A DNA stretch of 64,000 nt from Isoalcanivorax pacificus W11-5 (GTDB taxonomy: Bacteria > Pseudomonadota > Gammaproteobacteria > Pseudomonadales > Alcanivoracaceae), in assembly GCF_000299335.2 (NCBI RefSeq), contig NZ_CP004387.1, forward strand, positions 3,240,994 through 3,304,993. The letters are read 5' to 3'. Every line of letters begins with the position of its first letter. The first letter of the stretch is position 1. Under the pieces are notes generated by a model. It did not search any database, was not told where the DNA came from, and was given only the letters and a program-made list of their open reading frames with translations. This document shows positions 9,111-17,725 of the stretch, piece after piece. Made by a program: the position numbers and the translations under genes.

Positions 9111-9461
9111 ATGGGACATACCAACAGCCACGAACTTGCCCGGCGTCTTCCGATCGCCGCGCTATTGGCTATCCCTCTATTGGCGTTCCAAGCCTCGGTG
9201 TTCGCCGGTGATGCTACGGAACCAGAGCGACTGGCCGTCCTCATGCGTCAGCTCGACATGCTCGACCGGCTGGCCGAGCACAGCGAGCGCCTGCCGAAGC
9301 AGGACGCCTCCCGCTACCACTTCGACTACGCGCGGCTGCGCGAGGACATCGAGCGTGTCCGCAGCGGCATCCGCGACTACCTGACCCCGCAGCGCGCACA
9401 ACCGCGCGACCCCACAACGCTGATCGGCGATTACCGCCAAGACGCGGAGGACGCGCCATGA
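9111..9461 (+). CDS. RAQPRD family ICE conjugation protein (TIGR01690)
   Basis: A 116-residue exported protein. The signal peptide covers about residues 10-32 (hydrophobic Ile-Ala-Ala-Leu-Leu-Ala-Ile-Pro-Leu-Leu, ending Val-Phe-Ala-Gly). The mature part is a short helical domain ending in the namesake Arg-Ala-Gln-Pro-Arg-Asp motif (about residues 98-103). Start at ATG 9111 is favoured by a GGGGAAAGG stretch just upstream; ATG 9096 and GTG/ATG codons further up lack a clear site. It resumes the T4SS operon after the defence cassette and overlaps the next gene by 4 bases. Confidence 0.88.
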   Translation: MGHTNSHELARRLPIAALLAIPLLAFQASVFAGDATEPERLAVLMRQLDMLDRLAEHSERLPKQDASRYHFDYARLREDIERVRSGIRDYLTPQRAQPRDPTTLIGDYRQDAEDAP

Positions 9462-9691
9462 CGAGCGATCAGGTCGCCGCCTTTCAGGCCAACAGCGGCT
9501 TCGGCCCTTCGGATGTTTCCGTCGTCCTGGTCGGCGGCGTGTTCGTCGTGCTGTTGCTGTGGGGCGTCTGGGCACTGCGCACCGCCTATGTCGGCTGGGC
9601 CGAAAACAGCATCTCCCAGCGCCAGTTCCTCGGCGTCGCGGTGCGATTCGTCGCGATGTACGTCGTGCTGACGTTTTTCCTTCTCTCTTGA
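9458..9691 (+). CDS. ICE membrane protein, TIGR03758 / PFL_4701 family
   Basis: A 77-residue protein with two predicted membrane helices (about residues 20-42 and 58-76) separated by Tyr-Val-Gly-Trp-Ala-Glu-Asn-Ser-Ile-Ser-Gln-Arg-Gln-Phe, a signature of the TIGR03758 family. Size and position between RAQPRD and PFL_4702 match other elements. It may correspond to a small pilin-like or channel membrane component; that is inference. The ATG overlaps the RAQPRD stop as ATGA. Confidence 0.85.
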   Translation: MTSDQVAAFQANSGFGPSDVSVVLVGGVFVVLLLWGVWALRTAYVGWAENSISQRQFLGVAVRFVAMYVVLTFFLLS

Positions 9692-9709
9692 CGCAAAGAG
9701 GATTCCGCC

Positions 9710-10078
9710 ATGACTTTCCGTTTCATCTCCACTCGCTTCGCCCGCCTGGCCGGCCTGCCCGCCGTCGCCGTGATCTCCGCGAGCCTGTCGCCGATCGTGC
9801 AGGCCCAGGGCCTGCCGACCATCGAAGACCCGTCGCGGGGCACCGGCAGCGGCATCATGGAGACGCTGCGCAATTACGGTTACGACATCGTGATGCTGGT
9901 CGCGCTGCTCGTGGTCGCCTCGATGTTCGTCGGCGTCTGCTACCACGCCTACAGCACCTATTCGGAGATTCACACCGGGCGCAAGACCTGGGGCCAGTTC
10001 GGTTTGACGGTCGCGATCGGCGCGATCCTGCTGGTCGTGGGCATCTGGCTGCTCACTGAAGCCACCGGCGTCCTGTAG
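9710..10078 (+). CDS. ICE membrane protein, TIGR03745 / PFL_4702 family (VirB2/TraA-like pilin candidate)
   Basis: A 122-residue protein with a long cleavable leader (Val-Gln-Ala-Gln at about residues 30-34) followed by two hydrophobic helices (about residues 60-80 and 98-116) joined by a short polar loop (His-Thr-Gly-Arg-Lys-Thr-Trp-Gly-Gln-Phe). Leader, two helices and a short loop are the layout of conjugative pilins, and this family is usually taken as the pilin candidate of GI-type T4SSs. A GAGG ribosome site (AAAGAGGATTCCGCC) precedes the ATG. The gene follows the PFL_4701-type gene by 18 bases. Confidence 0.85.
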   Translation: MTFRFISTRFARLAGLPAVAVISASLSPIVQAQGLPTIEDPSRGTGSGIMETLRNYGYDIVMLVALLVVASMFVGVCYHAYSTYSEIHTGRKTWGQFGLTVAIGAILLVVGIWLLTEATGVL

Positions 10079-10091
10079 GGAGACCGGAGCA

Positions 10092-10490
10092 ATGTCGGGG
10101 AGCCAGGACAGCCTGCACGACGGCACGGTGACTTTCCTGCCGCATCGCCTGAACCGTCAGCCCGTGGTGGTGCGCGGGCTGACGGCCGACGAACTGTGGG
10201 TCTGCGTAGGGCTCTCCGCCACGGTCGGCCTGATGCTGGGCATTCCGCTGGCGTGGCTGGCATCCACGCTCGCGATGGTGCCGACCCTGATCGTGGCGGC
10301 CATCGGCATGGGCGTGTTCGTTGGCGGCGGCGCGTTGCGACGCCACAAGCGGGGGCGTCCCGACACCTGGCTGTACCGGCACCTTCAGTGGTGGATCGCG
10401 CTGCGCCATCCCGCCCTCGCGCCCTATACGGGCGGCAGGTCGCTGGTCACGCGGTCGGGCTACTGGACGGCGCGCAGGAGTGCGCCATGA
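10092..10490 (+). CDS. Conjugative transfer region protein TIGR03750 (TraL/VirB3-like)
   Basis: A 132-residue membrane protein with two adjacent helices (about residues 38-58 and 62-84) and a C-terminal tail rich in Arg, Trp and Tyr. The opening Val-Thr-Phe-Leu-Pro-His-Arg-Leu-Asn-Arg-Gln-Pro-Val-Val-Val-Arg-Gly-Leu-Thr is characteristic of the TIGR03750 family. Position right after the pilin candidate parallels traL in F-like systems. Its stop overlaps the next start (ATGA). Confidence 0.85.
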   Translation: MSGSQDSLHDGTVTFLPHRLNRQPVVVRGLTADELWVCVGLSATVGLMLGIPLAWLASTLAMVPTLIVAAIGMGVFVGGGALRRHKRGRPDTWLYRHLQWWIALRHPALAPYTGGRSLVTRSGYWTARRSAP

Positions 10491-11155
10491 GCCGCTTCAA
10501 GAACGAGATCACGCACCTGCAGGCGCACATCAAGACCTTGCGCCTGGGAGCCGGCGCGCTGTTCGTCGTCGCCCTGGTGCTGGGCTTCGGCTGGTGGAGT
10601 GCGCCTCGCGATCTGACCATCCACGTGCCACCGGACCTGCGTTCGGGCAGCGTGCGCAAGTGGTGGGAAGTGCCGCCGGAGTCGGTCTACGCCTTCACCT
10701 TCTATGTCTTCCAGCAGCTCAACCGCTGGCCGACGAACGGCGAGGACGACTACGCGCGCAACATCCACGCGCTGTCGGCCTACCTGACACCCGGCTGTCA
10801 GATATTCCTGCGGCGCGACTACGAGCAGCGCCGCAGCACGGGCGAACTGCGTCAGCGCGTGCGGGGCATCTACGAGATTCCGGGTCGCGGCTTCGGCGAC
10901 GACCCGACGGCGCGCGTCCGCGTGGTGTCCGACCGCGACTGGATCGTCACACTGGACGTGACGGCCGACGAGTATCACGGCGCCGAACAGGTCAAGCGCG
11001 CGCTGGTGCGCTACCCACTGAAGGTGGTGCGTCTGGACATCGACCCGGAGCGCAATCCCTTCGGCCTGGCGCTGGACTGTTACAGCAGCACCCCGCAACG
11101 CATCGCGCCGCAGGGGGCAGCCGCCTCCGCCGTCGATGGTCCCGGAGGTCCGTAG
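10487..11155 (+). CDS. ICE conjugation protein, TIGR03746 / PFL_4703 family (TraE/VirB5-VirB8-like)
   Basis: A 222-residue bitopic inner-membrane protein: a short cytoplasmic start (Met-Ser-Arg-Phe-Lys-Asn-Glu-Ile), one helix at about residues 20-38, then a periplasmic domain including Asp-Leu-Thr-Ile-His-Val-Pro-Pro-Asp-Leu-Arg-Ser-Gly, typical of PFL_4703 proteins. The layout resembles TraE, the VirB8-like scaffold of F-type systems. Start ATG 10487 is embedded in the previous stop; an in-frame upstream extension is a shadow of that gene. Confidence 0.86.
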   Translation: MSRFKNEITHLQAHIKTLRLGAGALFVVALVLGFGWWSAPRDLTIHVPPDLRSGSVRKWWEVPPESVYAFTFYVFQQLNRWPTNGEDDYARNIHALSAYLTPGCQIFLRRDYEQRRSTGELRQRVRGIYEIPGRGFGDDPTARVRVVSDRDWIVTLDVTADEYHGAEQVKRALVRYPLKVVRLDIDPERNPFGLALDCYSSTPQRIAPQGAAASAVDGPGGP

Positions 11156-11166
11156 GGAGTCCCGCG

Positions 11167-12054
11167 ATGAAACGTCTTGTTCTTAACATCCTGGCAACCG
11201 CCACCTTGACCCTGGCCCTGATCCCGAGCGCTCTGGCGCTGGAAATTCTGCGCTGGGAGCGGTTGCCGCTGGCCGTGCCTCTCGTGGTCGGCCACGAGCG
11301 TGTGATCTTCATCGACCGCAATGTGCGTGTCGGCGTGCCCGCCTCGCTGGGCGACCGCCTGCGCGTGCAAAGCGCCGGTGGCGCCCTCTACCTGCTTGCC
11401 AGCGAACCGATTGAGCCGACCCGCCTGCAATTGCAGGATGCCGACACGGGCATCCTGATCCTGCTCGACATTGCCGCCGAACCTGGCGAGGCGCCGCTGG
11501 AACCCGTGCGCATCGTCGAAGGCGAATCGCACGCCAAGCGCTACGGCGACACCGGCAAGCCACCAGCCGCCGACACGGCGCGGCTCCCCGCGCGGGAGAC
11601 GCCGGTTCCCGTGGTGCTGACGCGCTACGCCGCGCAGAGCCTGTACGCGCCGCTGCGCACGGTGGAGCCGGTGAACGGCGTGGTGCGCGTGAACCTGCGC
11701 CGCGACCTGACGCTCGACACATTGCTGCCGACGCTGCCGGTGCGCGCCAGGGCGCTGGCCGCATGGCGGCTGGAAGATCAGTGGGTGACGGCGATCCGGC
11801 TGACCAACACGTCCGCCCGGTGGATCGACCTGGACCCGCGCGCCTTGCAGGGCGATTTCGTCACCGCGACGTTCCAGCACCCCGACCTGGGGCCGGCGGG
11901 CGATTCGCGCGACACCAGCGTGGTGTACCTGGTGACGCGCGGCCGCGGCCTGGCGCAATCGCTGCTGCCGGCCATCAGTCCCATCGACGCTGCGCACAAC
12001 TTGCCGGCCTCCGCAGCGGCCGGCAGCGCGGAAGGAGCCGGCGATGCGCAGTAA
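11167..12054 (+). CDS. ICE conjugation protein, TIGR03749 / PFL_4704 family (TraK/VirB9-like)
   Basis: A 295-residue exported protein with a signal peptide (residues about 1-24, Ser-Ala-Leu-Ala). The N-terminal beta-rich domain (Leu-Arg-Trp-Glu-Arg-Leu-Pro-Leu-Ala-Val-Pro-Leu) and the C-terminal segment with Asn-Thr-Ser-Ala-Arg-Trp-Ile-Asp-Leu-Asp-Pro-Arg match the PFL_4704 family. By analogy to TraK it would belong to the outer-membrane core complex with the lipoprotein at 13443 and the TraB-like protein at 12044. The stop overlaps the next gene by 11 bases. Confidence 0.86.
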   Translation: MKRLVLNILATATLTLALIPSALALEILRWERLPLAVPLVVGHERVIFIDRNVRVGVPASLGDRLRVQSAGGALYLLASEPIEPTRLQLQDADTGILILLDIAAEPGEAPLEPVRIVEGESHAKRYGDTGKPPAADTARLPARETPVPVVLTRYAAQSLYAPLRTVEPVNGVVRVNLRRDLTLDTLLPTLPVRARALAAWRLEDQWVTAIRLTNTSARWIDLDPRALQGDFVTATFQHPDLGPAGDSRDTSVVYLVTRGRGLAQSLLPAISPIDAAHNLPASAAAGSAEGAGDAQ

Positions 12055-13462
12055 CGGCTTGCTCAAGTGGTTGATGCTGCCGATGGCGCTGTTGCTGGTG
12101 TTCATCGGCATCAAGCTGTTTTCCGGCGACCGTGGCGCATCGCCGCTCCCCGGCGATGCCGGCGGTCAACTGACGGCGGACGAGATGCGGGCGCTCGGCA
12201 TCGAAGGCGACACGCCGCACGATACGGTCGCCACGCTGGTGGCCCAGGTGCGGCAGTTGCGCACCGAATTGCATACCGCGCTGTCCGACAACCGCAACCA
12301 GCGGGCGGAGAACGACCGCCTGCGTCAGCGCGAGCGGTCGATCGAGCAACGTATCCAGAATGTCCTGGACACCGAACGCGCCCAACTGCGTCAGGATCGC
12401 GAACAGGCGGTCAGCGAACGGCAACAGGCCCAGGGGTTGTTGCAGGACTTGCAACGCCAGTTTGAAGGCCTGGGGGGCAGGGCCGGCCACACCGACCTGC
12501 CGATCGGTCTCGGGCTGGAGGACGGCGACGGCCAGCACTTCGGCCGTGACGGCGTGCGCTGGATCGAGCCGGACGACGCCAGGCCCGCCGAAGGCCGAAG
12601 CGGCAGTCGCGGCGGCTTCAGCTTCCCCAACGATTTCAGCCCGGCCGGGGAAACCCTGGACGCCGCATCCGAAACCCTCGGCCGCGCCACCGGCGGCGCC
12701 GTCGGCACGTCGTCGCTTGAGGCGGTCTACACCGTGCCGTCGAACTCGACCCTGATGGGATCGATCGCGATGACGGCCCTTATCGGGCGCGTGCCCATCG
12801 ACGGCACGGTGAACGATCCCTATCCGTTCAAGGTCGTCATCGGCCCCGACAACCTCACGGCCAACGGCATCGACATCCCGGATGTGGCCGGCGCCGTGGT
12901 CAGCGGCACGGCCTCGGGGGACTGGACGCTTTCCTGCGTGCGCGGGCAAATCCGCTCCATCACCTTTGTGTTCGAGGACGGCACCATCCGCACGCTGCCG
13001 GAAGAGTCCGGTCGCAACAACAGCAACCGGAGCGACACCGGTACCCAAGGAGGCCTCGGCTGGATCAGCGATCCCCACGGCATCCCTTGTGTCAGCGGTG
13101 AACGGCGCAGCAACGCCCAGCAGTATCTCGGCACCCAGGCCCTGATCACGGCCGCCGGCGCGGGCGCAGCCTCGCTGATCGACTCGGACAGCGGCCGGGT
13201 GTCCTACGTCGGCAGCGACGGCTCGATCGGGACGGTCGGGATCACCGCCAACGAGGCGATGGGCCGCATCCTGGCTGGCGGGGTGCAGGAGATGTCGCAG
13301 TGGGTGAACAAGCTCTACGGCCAGGCCTTCGCCGCCGTCTACGTCGAGCCGGGCGCCAAGGTCGCCGTGCATATCGAGCAGCCACTCACCATCGACTACG
13401 ACGCCAAGGGGCGCCGGGTCGATCACCGTCTCGGAGGTTCCTATGTCCCGGATCTGGATTGA
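12044..13462 (+). CDS. ICE conjugation protein, TIGR03752 / PFL_4705 family (TraB/VirB10-like)
   Basis: A 472-residue envelope-spanning protein. A single N-terminal helix (about residues 7-26) is followed by a long charged coiled coil (about residues 60-145, Gln/Glu/Arg-rich with Leu heptads), a linker, and a C-terminal VirB10-like beta-barrel domain starting near residue 225 (Thr-Val-Pro-Ser-Asn-Ser-Thr-Leu-Met-Gly). Energy coupling between the inner-membrane ATPases and the outer-membrane core is the expected role. It overlaps the lipoprotein gene by 20 bases. Confidence 0.88.
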   Translation: MRSNGLLKWLMLPMALLLVFIGIKLFSGDRGASPLPGDAGGQLTADEMRALGIEGDTPHDTVATLVAQVRQLRTELHTALSDNRNQRAENDRLRQRERSIEQRIQNVLDTERAQLRQDREQAVSERQQAQGLLQDLQRQFEGLGGRAGHTDLPIGLGLEDGDGQHFGRDGVRWIEPDDARPAEGRSGSRGGFSFPNDFSPAGETLDAASETLGRATGGAVGTSSLEAVYTVPSNSTLMGSIAMTALIGRVPIDGTVNDPYPFKVVIGPDNLTANGIDIPDVAGAVVSGTASGDWTLSCVRGQIRSITFVFEDGTIRTLPEESGRNNSNRSDTGTQGGLGWISDPHGIPCVSGERRSNAQQYLGTQALITAAGAGAASLIDSDSGRVSYVGSDGSIGTVGITANEAMGRILAGGVQEMSQWVNKLYGQAFAAVYVEPGAKVAVHIEQPLTIDYDAKGRRVDHRLGGSYVPDLD

Positions 13463-13877
13463 ACGGCTCGCCGTCGTGCTCATGGTCATCACACTGGCCG
13501 GCTGCGCGACCAGCAAGGAGAAGCTGCTGACCCACGGCGACCAGACCATGCTCGACATCTGGAATCAGGAAACGGGCGGACCAGCGGGCGGCGGCCGCGC
13601 ATCGCGCGAGCTGCTGGACGCCCGGCAAACCCTGCGGCGGCCGCTCACCGACACGGACGTGCAGGCCGCGCCCGGCGTGCAGGCCCGCTATACCCGCACG
13701 GCACAGAACGAGATTTACCGGCAGTTCCACCGCCTGCCGAACCCCGATCTCGTCATGTATGTGTTTCCCCACCTCGCAGGCTCCGATCCGGTGCCGGTGC
13801 CCGGCTACAGCACGGTGTTCCCGCTCTATCAGCGCGTGCAGTACGCCCTGCCGGGCGAGCGCGTGGAGGACTATTGA
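13443..13877 (+). CDS. Conjugative transfer region lipoprotein TIGR03751 (TraV/VirB7-like)
   Basis: A 144-residue lipoprotein with a signal peptide ending in the lipobox Leu-Ala-Gly-Cys (Cys at about residue 21). The mature part contains Gln-Thr-Met-Leu-Asp-Ile-Trp-Asn and the motif Arg-Leu-Pro-Asn-Pro-Asp-Leu-Val-Met-Tyr-Val-Phe-Pro-His-Leu, typical of the family. It should anchor the core complex in the outer membrane. The start lies inside the preceding gene, and the next gene starts at the base after its stop. Confidence 0.88.
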   Translation: MSRIWIERLAVVLMVITLAGCATSKEKLLTHGDQTMLDIWNQETGGPAGGGRASRELLDARQTLRRPLTDTDVQAAPGVQARYTRTAQNEIYRQFHRLPNPDLVMYVFPHLAGSDPVPVPGYSTVFPLYQRVQYALPGERVEDY

Positions 13878-16760
13878 ATGGCGTGGTCGCTGCCGTGGCC
13901 GCGCAAACCTGTGCCGGCATCCGAGGAATCCGAGGCACAGCAGGCCGACGCCTGGGAACGCCATGTGGCCGACCTGAAAGCGCATGGCATTCCCGAGCCC
14001 GGCACCCGCCTCGATCCGAAACACCGGCCCGCCACTCAGGCGGACGAACAGGCCCTCTACGACGTGGCGCCGTCCTTCGTGGACCTGTTGCCGTGGGTGG
14101 AATATCTGGCCGACGCCAAGAGCCTGTTGCTGGAGGACGGTGAATCGGTGGCGGCGTTCTTCGAGTTGACACCGATCGGCACCGAAGGACGCGAAAGCGA
14201 TTGGCTGTGGCAGGCCCGAGACGCGCTGGAGAATGCCCTGCAGGACAGCTTCGACGAACTCGACGAACAGCCGTGGGTGGTGCAGCTCTACGCCCAGGAC
14301 GAAGCCGACTGGACGAACTATTTGAACGTCTTGCGGGACTACATCCAACCGCGCGCACAGGGCAGCGCGTTCAGCGACTTCTACCTGCGGTTCTTCGCGC
14401 ATCACCTGCGGGCCATCACCAAGCCGGGCGGCCTGTTCGACGACACCACCGTGACCCGCCTGCCGTGGCGCGGCCAGACGCGGCGCGTGCGCATGGTGGT
14501 CTATCGTCGCGCGCCGGGCGCTTCACACCGTCGTGGCCAATCGCCCGAACAGGCCCTGGCAACAGTGTGCGACCGGCTGGTCGGCGGTCTCGCCAATGCC
14601 GGCGTCAAGGCGCGGCGCCTGGGCGCGGCGGACATCCACGCCTGGTTGCTGCGCTGGTTCAACCCGAATCCGAGCTTGCTGGGCGCGACGGCTGCCGATC
14701 GTGAGCGCTTCTACCAGTTGGCCGCCTACCCCGAAGAAACGAACGAAGGCGACGTCGAACTCGCCAGCGGCACGGACTTCTCGCAACGGCTGTTCTTCGG
14801 CCAGCCACGCTCCGACGTGGCGAACGGCATCTGGTTCTTCGACAACATGCCGCATCGGGTCATGGTGCTCGACCGGCTGCGCACGCCGCCGGCAACCGGA
14901 CATCTGACCGGGGAAACGCGCAAAGGCGGCGATGCCTGCAACGCGCTGTTCGACCAGATGCCCGAGGACACTGTGATGTGTCTCACCCTCGTCGCCACGC
15001 CGCAGGACGCACTGGAAGCGCATCTGAACTACCTGGGCAAGAAAGCGGTCGGCGAAACGCTGGCGTCCGAGCAGGCCCGGCAGGACGTGCAGCAGGCACG
15101 TTCGCTGATCGGCAGTTCGCACAAGCTCTACCGTGGCGCGCTGGCCTTCTACCTGCGCGGGCGCGACATGGCCGAACTCGATGCGCGCGGCCTGCAACTC
15201 GCCAATGTCATGCTCAACGCCGGCCTCCTGCCCGTGCGCGAGGAGGATGAGGTCGCGCCGCTCAACAGTTACCTGCGCTGGCTTCCCTGCTTCTATGACC
15301 CGGCCAGGGATCGACGCCAGTGGTACACCCAGCTCATGTTCGCGCAGCACGCGGCGAATCTCGCGCCCGTGTGGGGGCGCAATCAGGGCACCGGGAACCC
15401 CGGCATCACCTTCTTCAATCGCGGTGGCGGCACCGTCGCCTTCGACCCGCTCAACCGGCGCGACCGGCAGATGAATGCCCACCTGTTTCTGTTCGGCCCG
15501 ACCGGCTCGGGCAAATCGGCCACGCTCAACAACATCCTCAACCAGCTCGTCGCGATCTACCGGCCCCGGCTGTTCATCGTCGAGGCGGGGAACAGCTTCG
15601 GTCTGTTTGGCGAATTCGCCCAGCGCCTTGGCCTGACGGTGCATCGGGTGAAGCTCGCGCCCGGCGCCGGGGTGAGCCTCGCGCCTTTCGCCGATGCGTG
15701 GCGTCTGGTCGATACGCCCAGCCAGGTGCGGACGCTGGACGCCGATGCCCTGGACGAGGAACAGGAACCCGAAGACGCATCGAGCGAAAGCGATGAACAG
15801 CGCGACGTGCTCGGCGAGTTGGAGATCACCGCCCGCCTGATGATTACCGGCGGCGAGGACAAGGAAGAAGCGCGCATGACCCGCGCCGATCGCAGCCTGA
15901 TCCGCCAGTGCATTCTCGACGCGGCGCATCGCTGTGCGCCGGAGAAGCGCACGGTGCTGACCGAGGACGTGCGCGACGCCCTGCGCGAGCGCGCCAGCGA
16001 TTCCGCGCTGCCCGAAGCCCGGCGCGCTCGCCTGCTGGAAATGGCGGACGCGATGGATATGTTTTGCCAGGGACTGGATGGCGAAATGTTCAACCGACCC
16101 GGCACGCCATGGCCGGAGGCCGACATCACCATCGTCGATCTGGCGACCTTCGCACGCGAGGGCTACAACGCGCAGCTTTCCATCGCCTACATCTCGCTCA
16201 TCAACACTGTCAACAACATCGCCGAGCGGGATCAATTCCTGGGGCGCCCCATCGTCAACGTCACCGACGAGGGTCACATCATCACCCGCAATCCATTGCT
16301 CGCCCCTTACGTCGTCAAGATCACCAAGATGTGGCGCAAGCTCGGCGCCTGGTTCTGGCTGGCAACGCAGAACCTGGACGATCTGCCCAAGGCCGCTGAA
16401 CCGATGCTGTCGATGATCGAGTGGTGGATCTGCCTGTCGATGCCGCCCGACGAAGTGGAGAAGGTCGCGCGCTTCCGCGAACTCAATCCGGCGCAGAAGG
16501 CGCTGATGCTGTCGGCGCGCAAGGAGTCCGGCAAATTCAGCGAAGGCGTGATCCTGTCGAAGTCGATGGAAGTCCTGTTCCGCGCCGTGCCGCCGAGTCT
16601 CTACCTGGCCATGGCGATGACTGAGCCCGAGGAGAAGGCCGAGCGCTATCAGTTGATGCGGCAATACGGCATCGGGGAGCTTGAGGCCGCCTTCAAGGTC
16701 GCGGAGAAAATCGACCGGGCTCGCGGCATCGAGCCATTGCCGCTCGACGCCCTCGGTTGA
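13878..16760 (+). CDS. VirB4/TraC-type conjugative transfer ATPase (TIGR03744, PFL_4706)
   Basis: A 960-residue cytoplasmic/peripheral ATPase powering pilus assembly and substrate transfer. Walker A (Gly-Pro-Thr-Gly-Ser-Gly-Lys-Ser) sits at about residues 540-547. The Walker B region lies in the C-terminal third (Ile-Val-Asn-Val-Thr-Asp-Glu-Gly-His, near residue 795) and the arginine/Gln motif Trp-Leu-Ala-Thr-Gln-Asn near 830. An acidic insert (Glu-Glu-Gln-Glu-Pro-Glu-Asp-Ala-Ser-Ser-Glu) separates the two. Length matches the TIGR03744 family. ATG 13878 directly follows the lipoprotein stop. A 910-codon antisense frame over the same DNA is a GC-driven shadow. Confidence 0.95.
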   Translation: MAWSLPWPRKPVPASEESEAQQADAWERHVADLKAHGIPEPGTRLDPKHRPATQADEQALYDVAPSFVDLLPWVEYLADAKSLLLEDGESVAAFFELTPIGTEGRESDWLWQARDALENALQDSFDELDEQPWVVQLYAQDEADWTNYLNVLRDYIQPRAQGSAFSDFYLRFFAHHLRAITKPGGLFDDTTVTRLPWRGQTRRVRMVVYRRAPGASHRRGQSPEQALATVCDRLVGGLANAGVKARRLGAADIHAWLLRWFNPNPSLLGATAADRERFYQLAAYPEETNEGDVELASGTDFSQRLFFGQPRSDVANGIWFFDNMPHRVMVLDRLRTPPATGHLTGETRKGGDACNALFDQMPEDTVMCLTLVATPQDALEAHLNYLGKKAVGETLASEQARQDVQQARSLIGSSHKLYRGALAFYLRGRDMAELDARGLQLANVMLNAGLLPVREEDEVAPLNSYLRWLPCFYDPARDRRQWYTQLMFAQHAANLAPVWGRNQGTGNPGITFFNRGGGTVAFDPLNRRDRQMNAHLFLFGPTGSGKSATLNNILNQLVAIYRPRLFIVEAGNSFGLFGEFAQRLGLTVHRVKLAPGAGVSLAPFADAWRLVDTPSQVRTLDADALDEEQEPEDASSESDEQRDVLGELEITARLMITGGEDKEEARMTRADRSLIRQCILDAAHRCAPEKRTVLTEDVRDALRERASDSALPEARRARLLEMADAMDMFCQGLDGEMFNRPGTPWPEADITIVDLATFAREGYNAQLSIAYISLINTVNNIAERDQFLGRPIVNVTDEGHIITRNPLLAPYVVKITKMWRKLGAWFWLATQNLDDLPKAAEPMLSMIEWWICLSMPPDEVEKVARFRELNPAQKALMLSARKESGKFSEGVILSKSMEVLFRAVPPSLYLAMAMTEPEEKAERYQLMRQYGIGELEAAFKVAEKIDRARGIEPLPLDALG

Positions 16761-16772
16761 GGCGGAAAGATC

Positions 16773-17522
16773 ATGCGCGCGCCAAGCCTTCTTACCCACA
16801 CGCCACGACGTTACCTGGGACCGATGCTGGCCGGGATCGCGGTGCTGCTCGTGCTGCTGGCCTGGTCGCTTGGACGCAGCCCACACACTGGAGATCCGGC
16901 ATCCGCCGAGGCTGCCGCGTCGGCAGGCCCGCCGTGGCGCTACGGTCGCATCGACGCGCGGTTCACGCTGATCGAGTACGCCGATCTGGAATGCCCGTAC
17001 TGCCAAGCCTACTTTCCTGTGCTGAAGCGCTGGATCGACGCCAATCCCGACGTGAACTGGCAATGGCACCATCTGCCGCTGCCGATGCACGAACCAGCCG
17101 CCACGCAATCGGCACGCCTGGCGGAATGCGCGGGGGAAACCGGCGGGCGGGAAGCGTTCTGGAACACCGTCGCCTGGATTTACCAGCATACCCACGGCAG
17201 CGGTCGGGGCCTGCCGCCCGGCATCCAGCCGTCCGGCGCGACGCCCGAGCTGCACGAGTGCCTGGCCAGCGCACGGCCCGACGCCGTGATCCGGGCACAG
17301 GCCAAGGAAGCCGCGCTGGCCGGCATCACCGCGACCCCGATGCTGCGCGTAATCGACAACCGCACCGGCCAGGCATTGCTGCTGCCGGGTGCCGTCGAAG
17401 GCGATGCCTTGCTGTCGGCCATTGATCTGCTGACGTCATCGGGCGATGAGCCGGCGATGACCGAAACCTTGCCCGAGATACCCGAGATGCCTGCTGACAA
17501 CGTCAGCGACATGCCCAGGTAG
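16773..17522 (+). CDS. DsbA/DsbC-like thiol-disulfide protein of the transfer operon
   Basis: A 249-residue thioredoxin-fold protein. A membrane anchor or uncleaved signal (residues about 17-33) precedes a DsbA-type domain with the active site Cys74-Pro-Tyr-Cys77 in the context Tyr-Ala-Asp-Leu-Glu-Cys-Pro-Tyr-Cys and the cis-Pro loop Gly-Ile-Thr-Ala-Thr-Pro-Met-Leu near residue 190. It probably forms or isomerises disulfides in Cys-rich T4SS proteins such as the PFL_4710 homologue at 18824. It starts 12 bases after the VirB4 stop and is the last gene before a 200-base leader. Confidence 0.88.
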   Translation: MRAPSLLTHTPRRYLGPMLAGIAVLLVLLAWSLGRSPHTGDPASAEAAASAGPPWRYGRIDARFTLIEYADLECPYCQAYFPVLKRWIDANPDVNWQWHHLPLPMHEPAATQSARLAECAGETGGREAFWNTVAWIYQHTHGSGRGLPPGIQPSGATPELHECLASARPDAVIRAQAKEAALAGITATPMLRVIDNRTGQALLLPGAVEGDALLSAIDLLTSSGDEPAMTETLPEIPEMPADNVSDMPR

Positions 17523-17633
17523 CCGCGATCTTCAAGGCTGCGGCGCGGTTCCGACCGCGTTGATCGTTCCAGTTCGCACCGCATCCCACGCGCGAACGTC
17601 CGTCGTCTTCGATGGAGGATGCCAATCATCCAG

Positions 17634-17703
17634 GCCCGATTCCGGGCTTTCATCATCACGTCCCACGGGGGTCTCACCCCCACACGGGGACGGGAACCCC
17701 CGT
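17634..17703 (+). promoter_or_regulatory. Structured leader upstream of radC with alternative GC-rich hairpins
   Basis: The 203-base gap before radC can fold in two ways. GCCCG/CGGGC (17634-17638 with 17643-17647, then TTT) forms a small hairpin. Further on, either GGGGGT-CTC-ACCCCC (17667-17681) or a longer pairing of ACGGGGG (17665-17671) with CCCCCGT (17697-17703) can form, but not both at once. An AAGGAGG ribosome site follows at about 17714-17720. The rest of the gap (17523-17633) shows no coding signal. A regulatory RNA or attenuator role is inference. Confidence 0.4.
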
Positions 17704-17725
17704 TTCATCTATCAAGGAGGTTCCC

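Noticed and set aside
14523-17255. 910-codon open frame on the minus strand over the VirB4 gene
   Set aside because: It is antisense to a well-supported VirB4 ATPase in GC-rich DNA; the translation has no family features and is rich in Arg/Ala/Gly as expected from a shadow frame.
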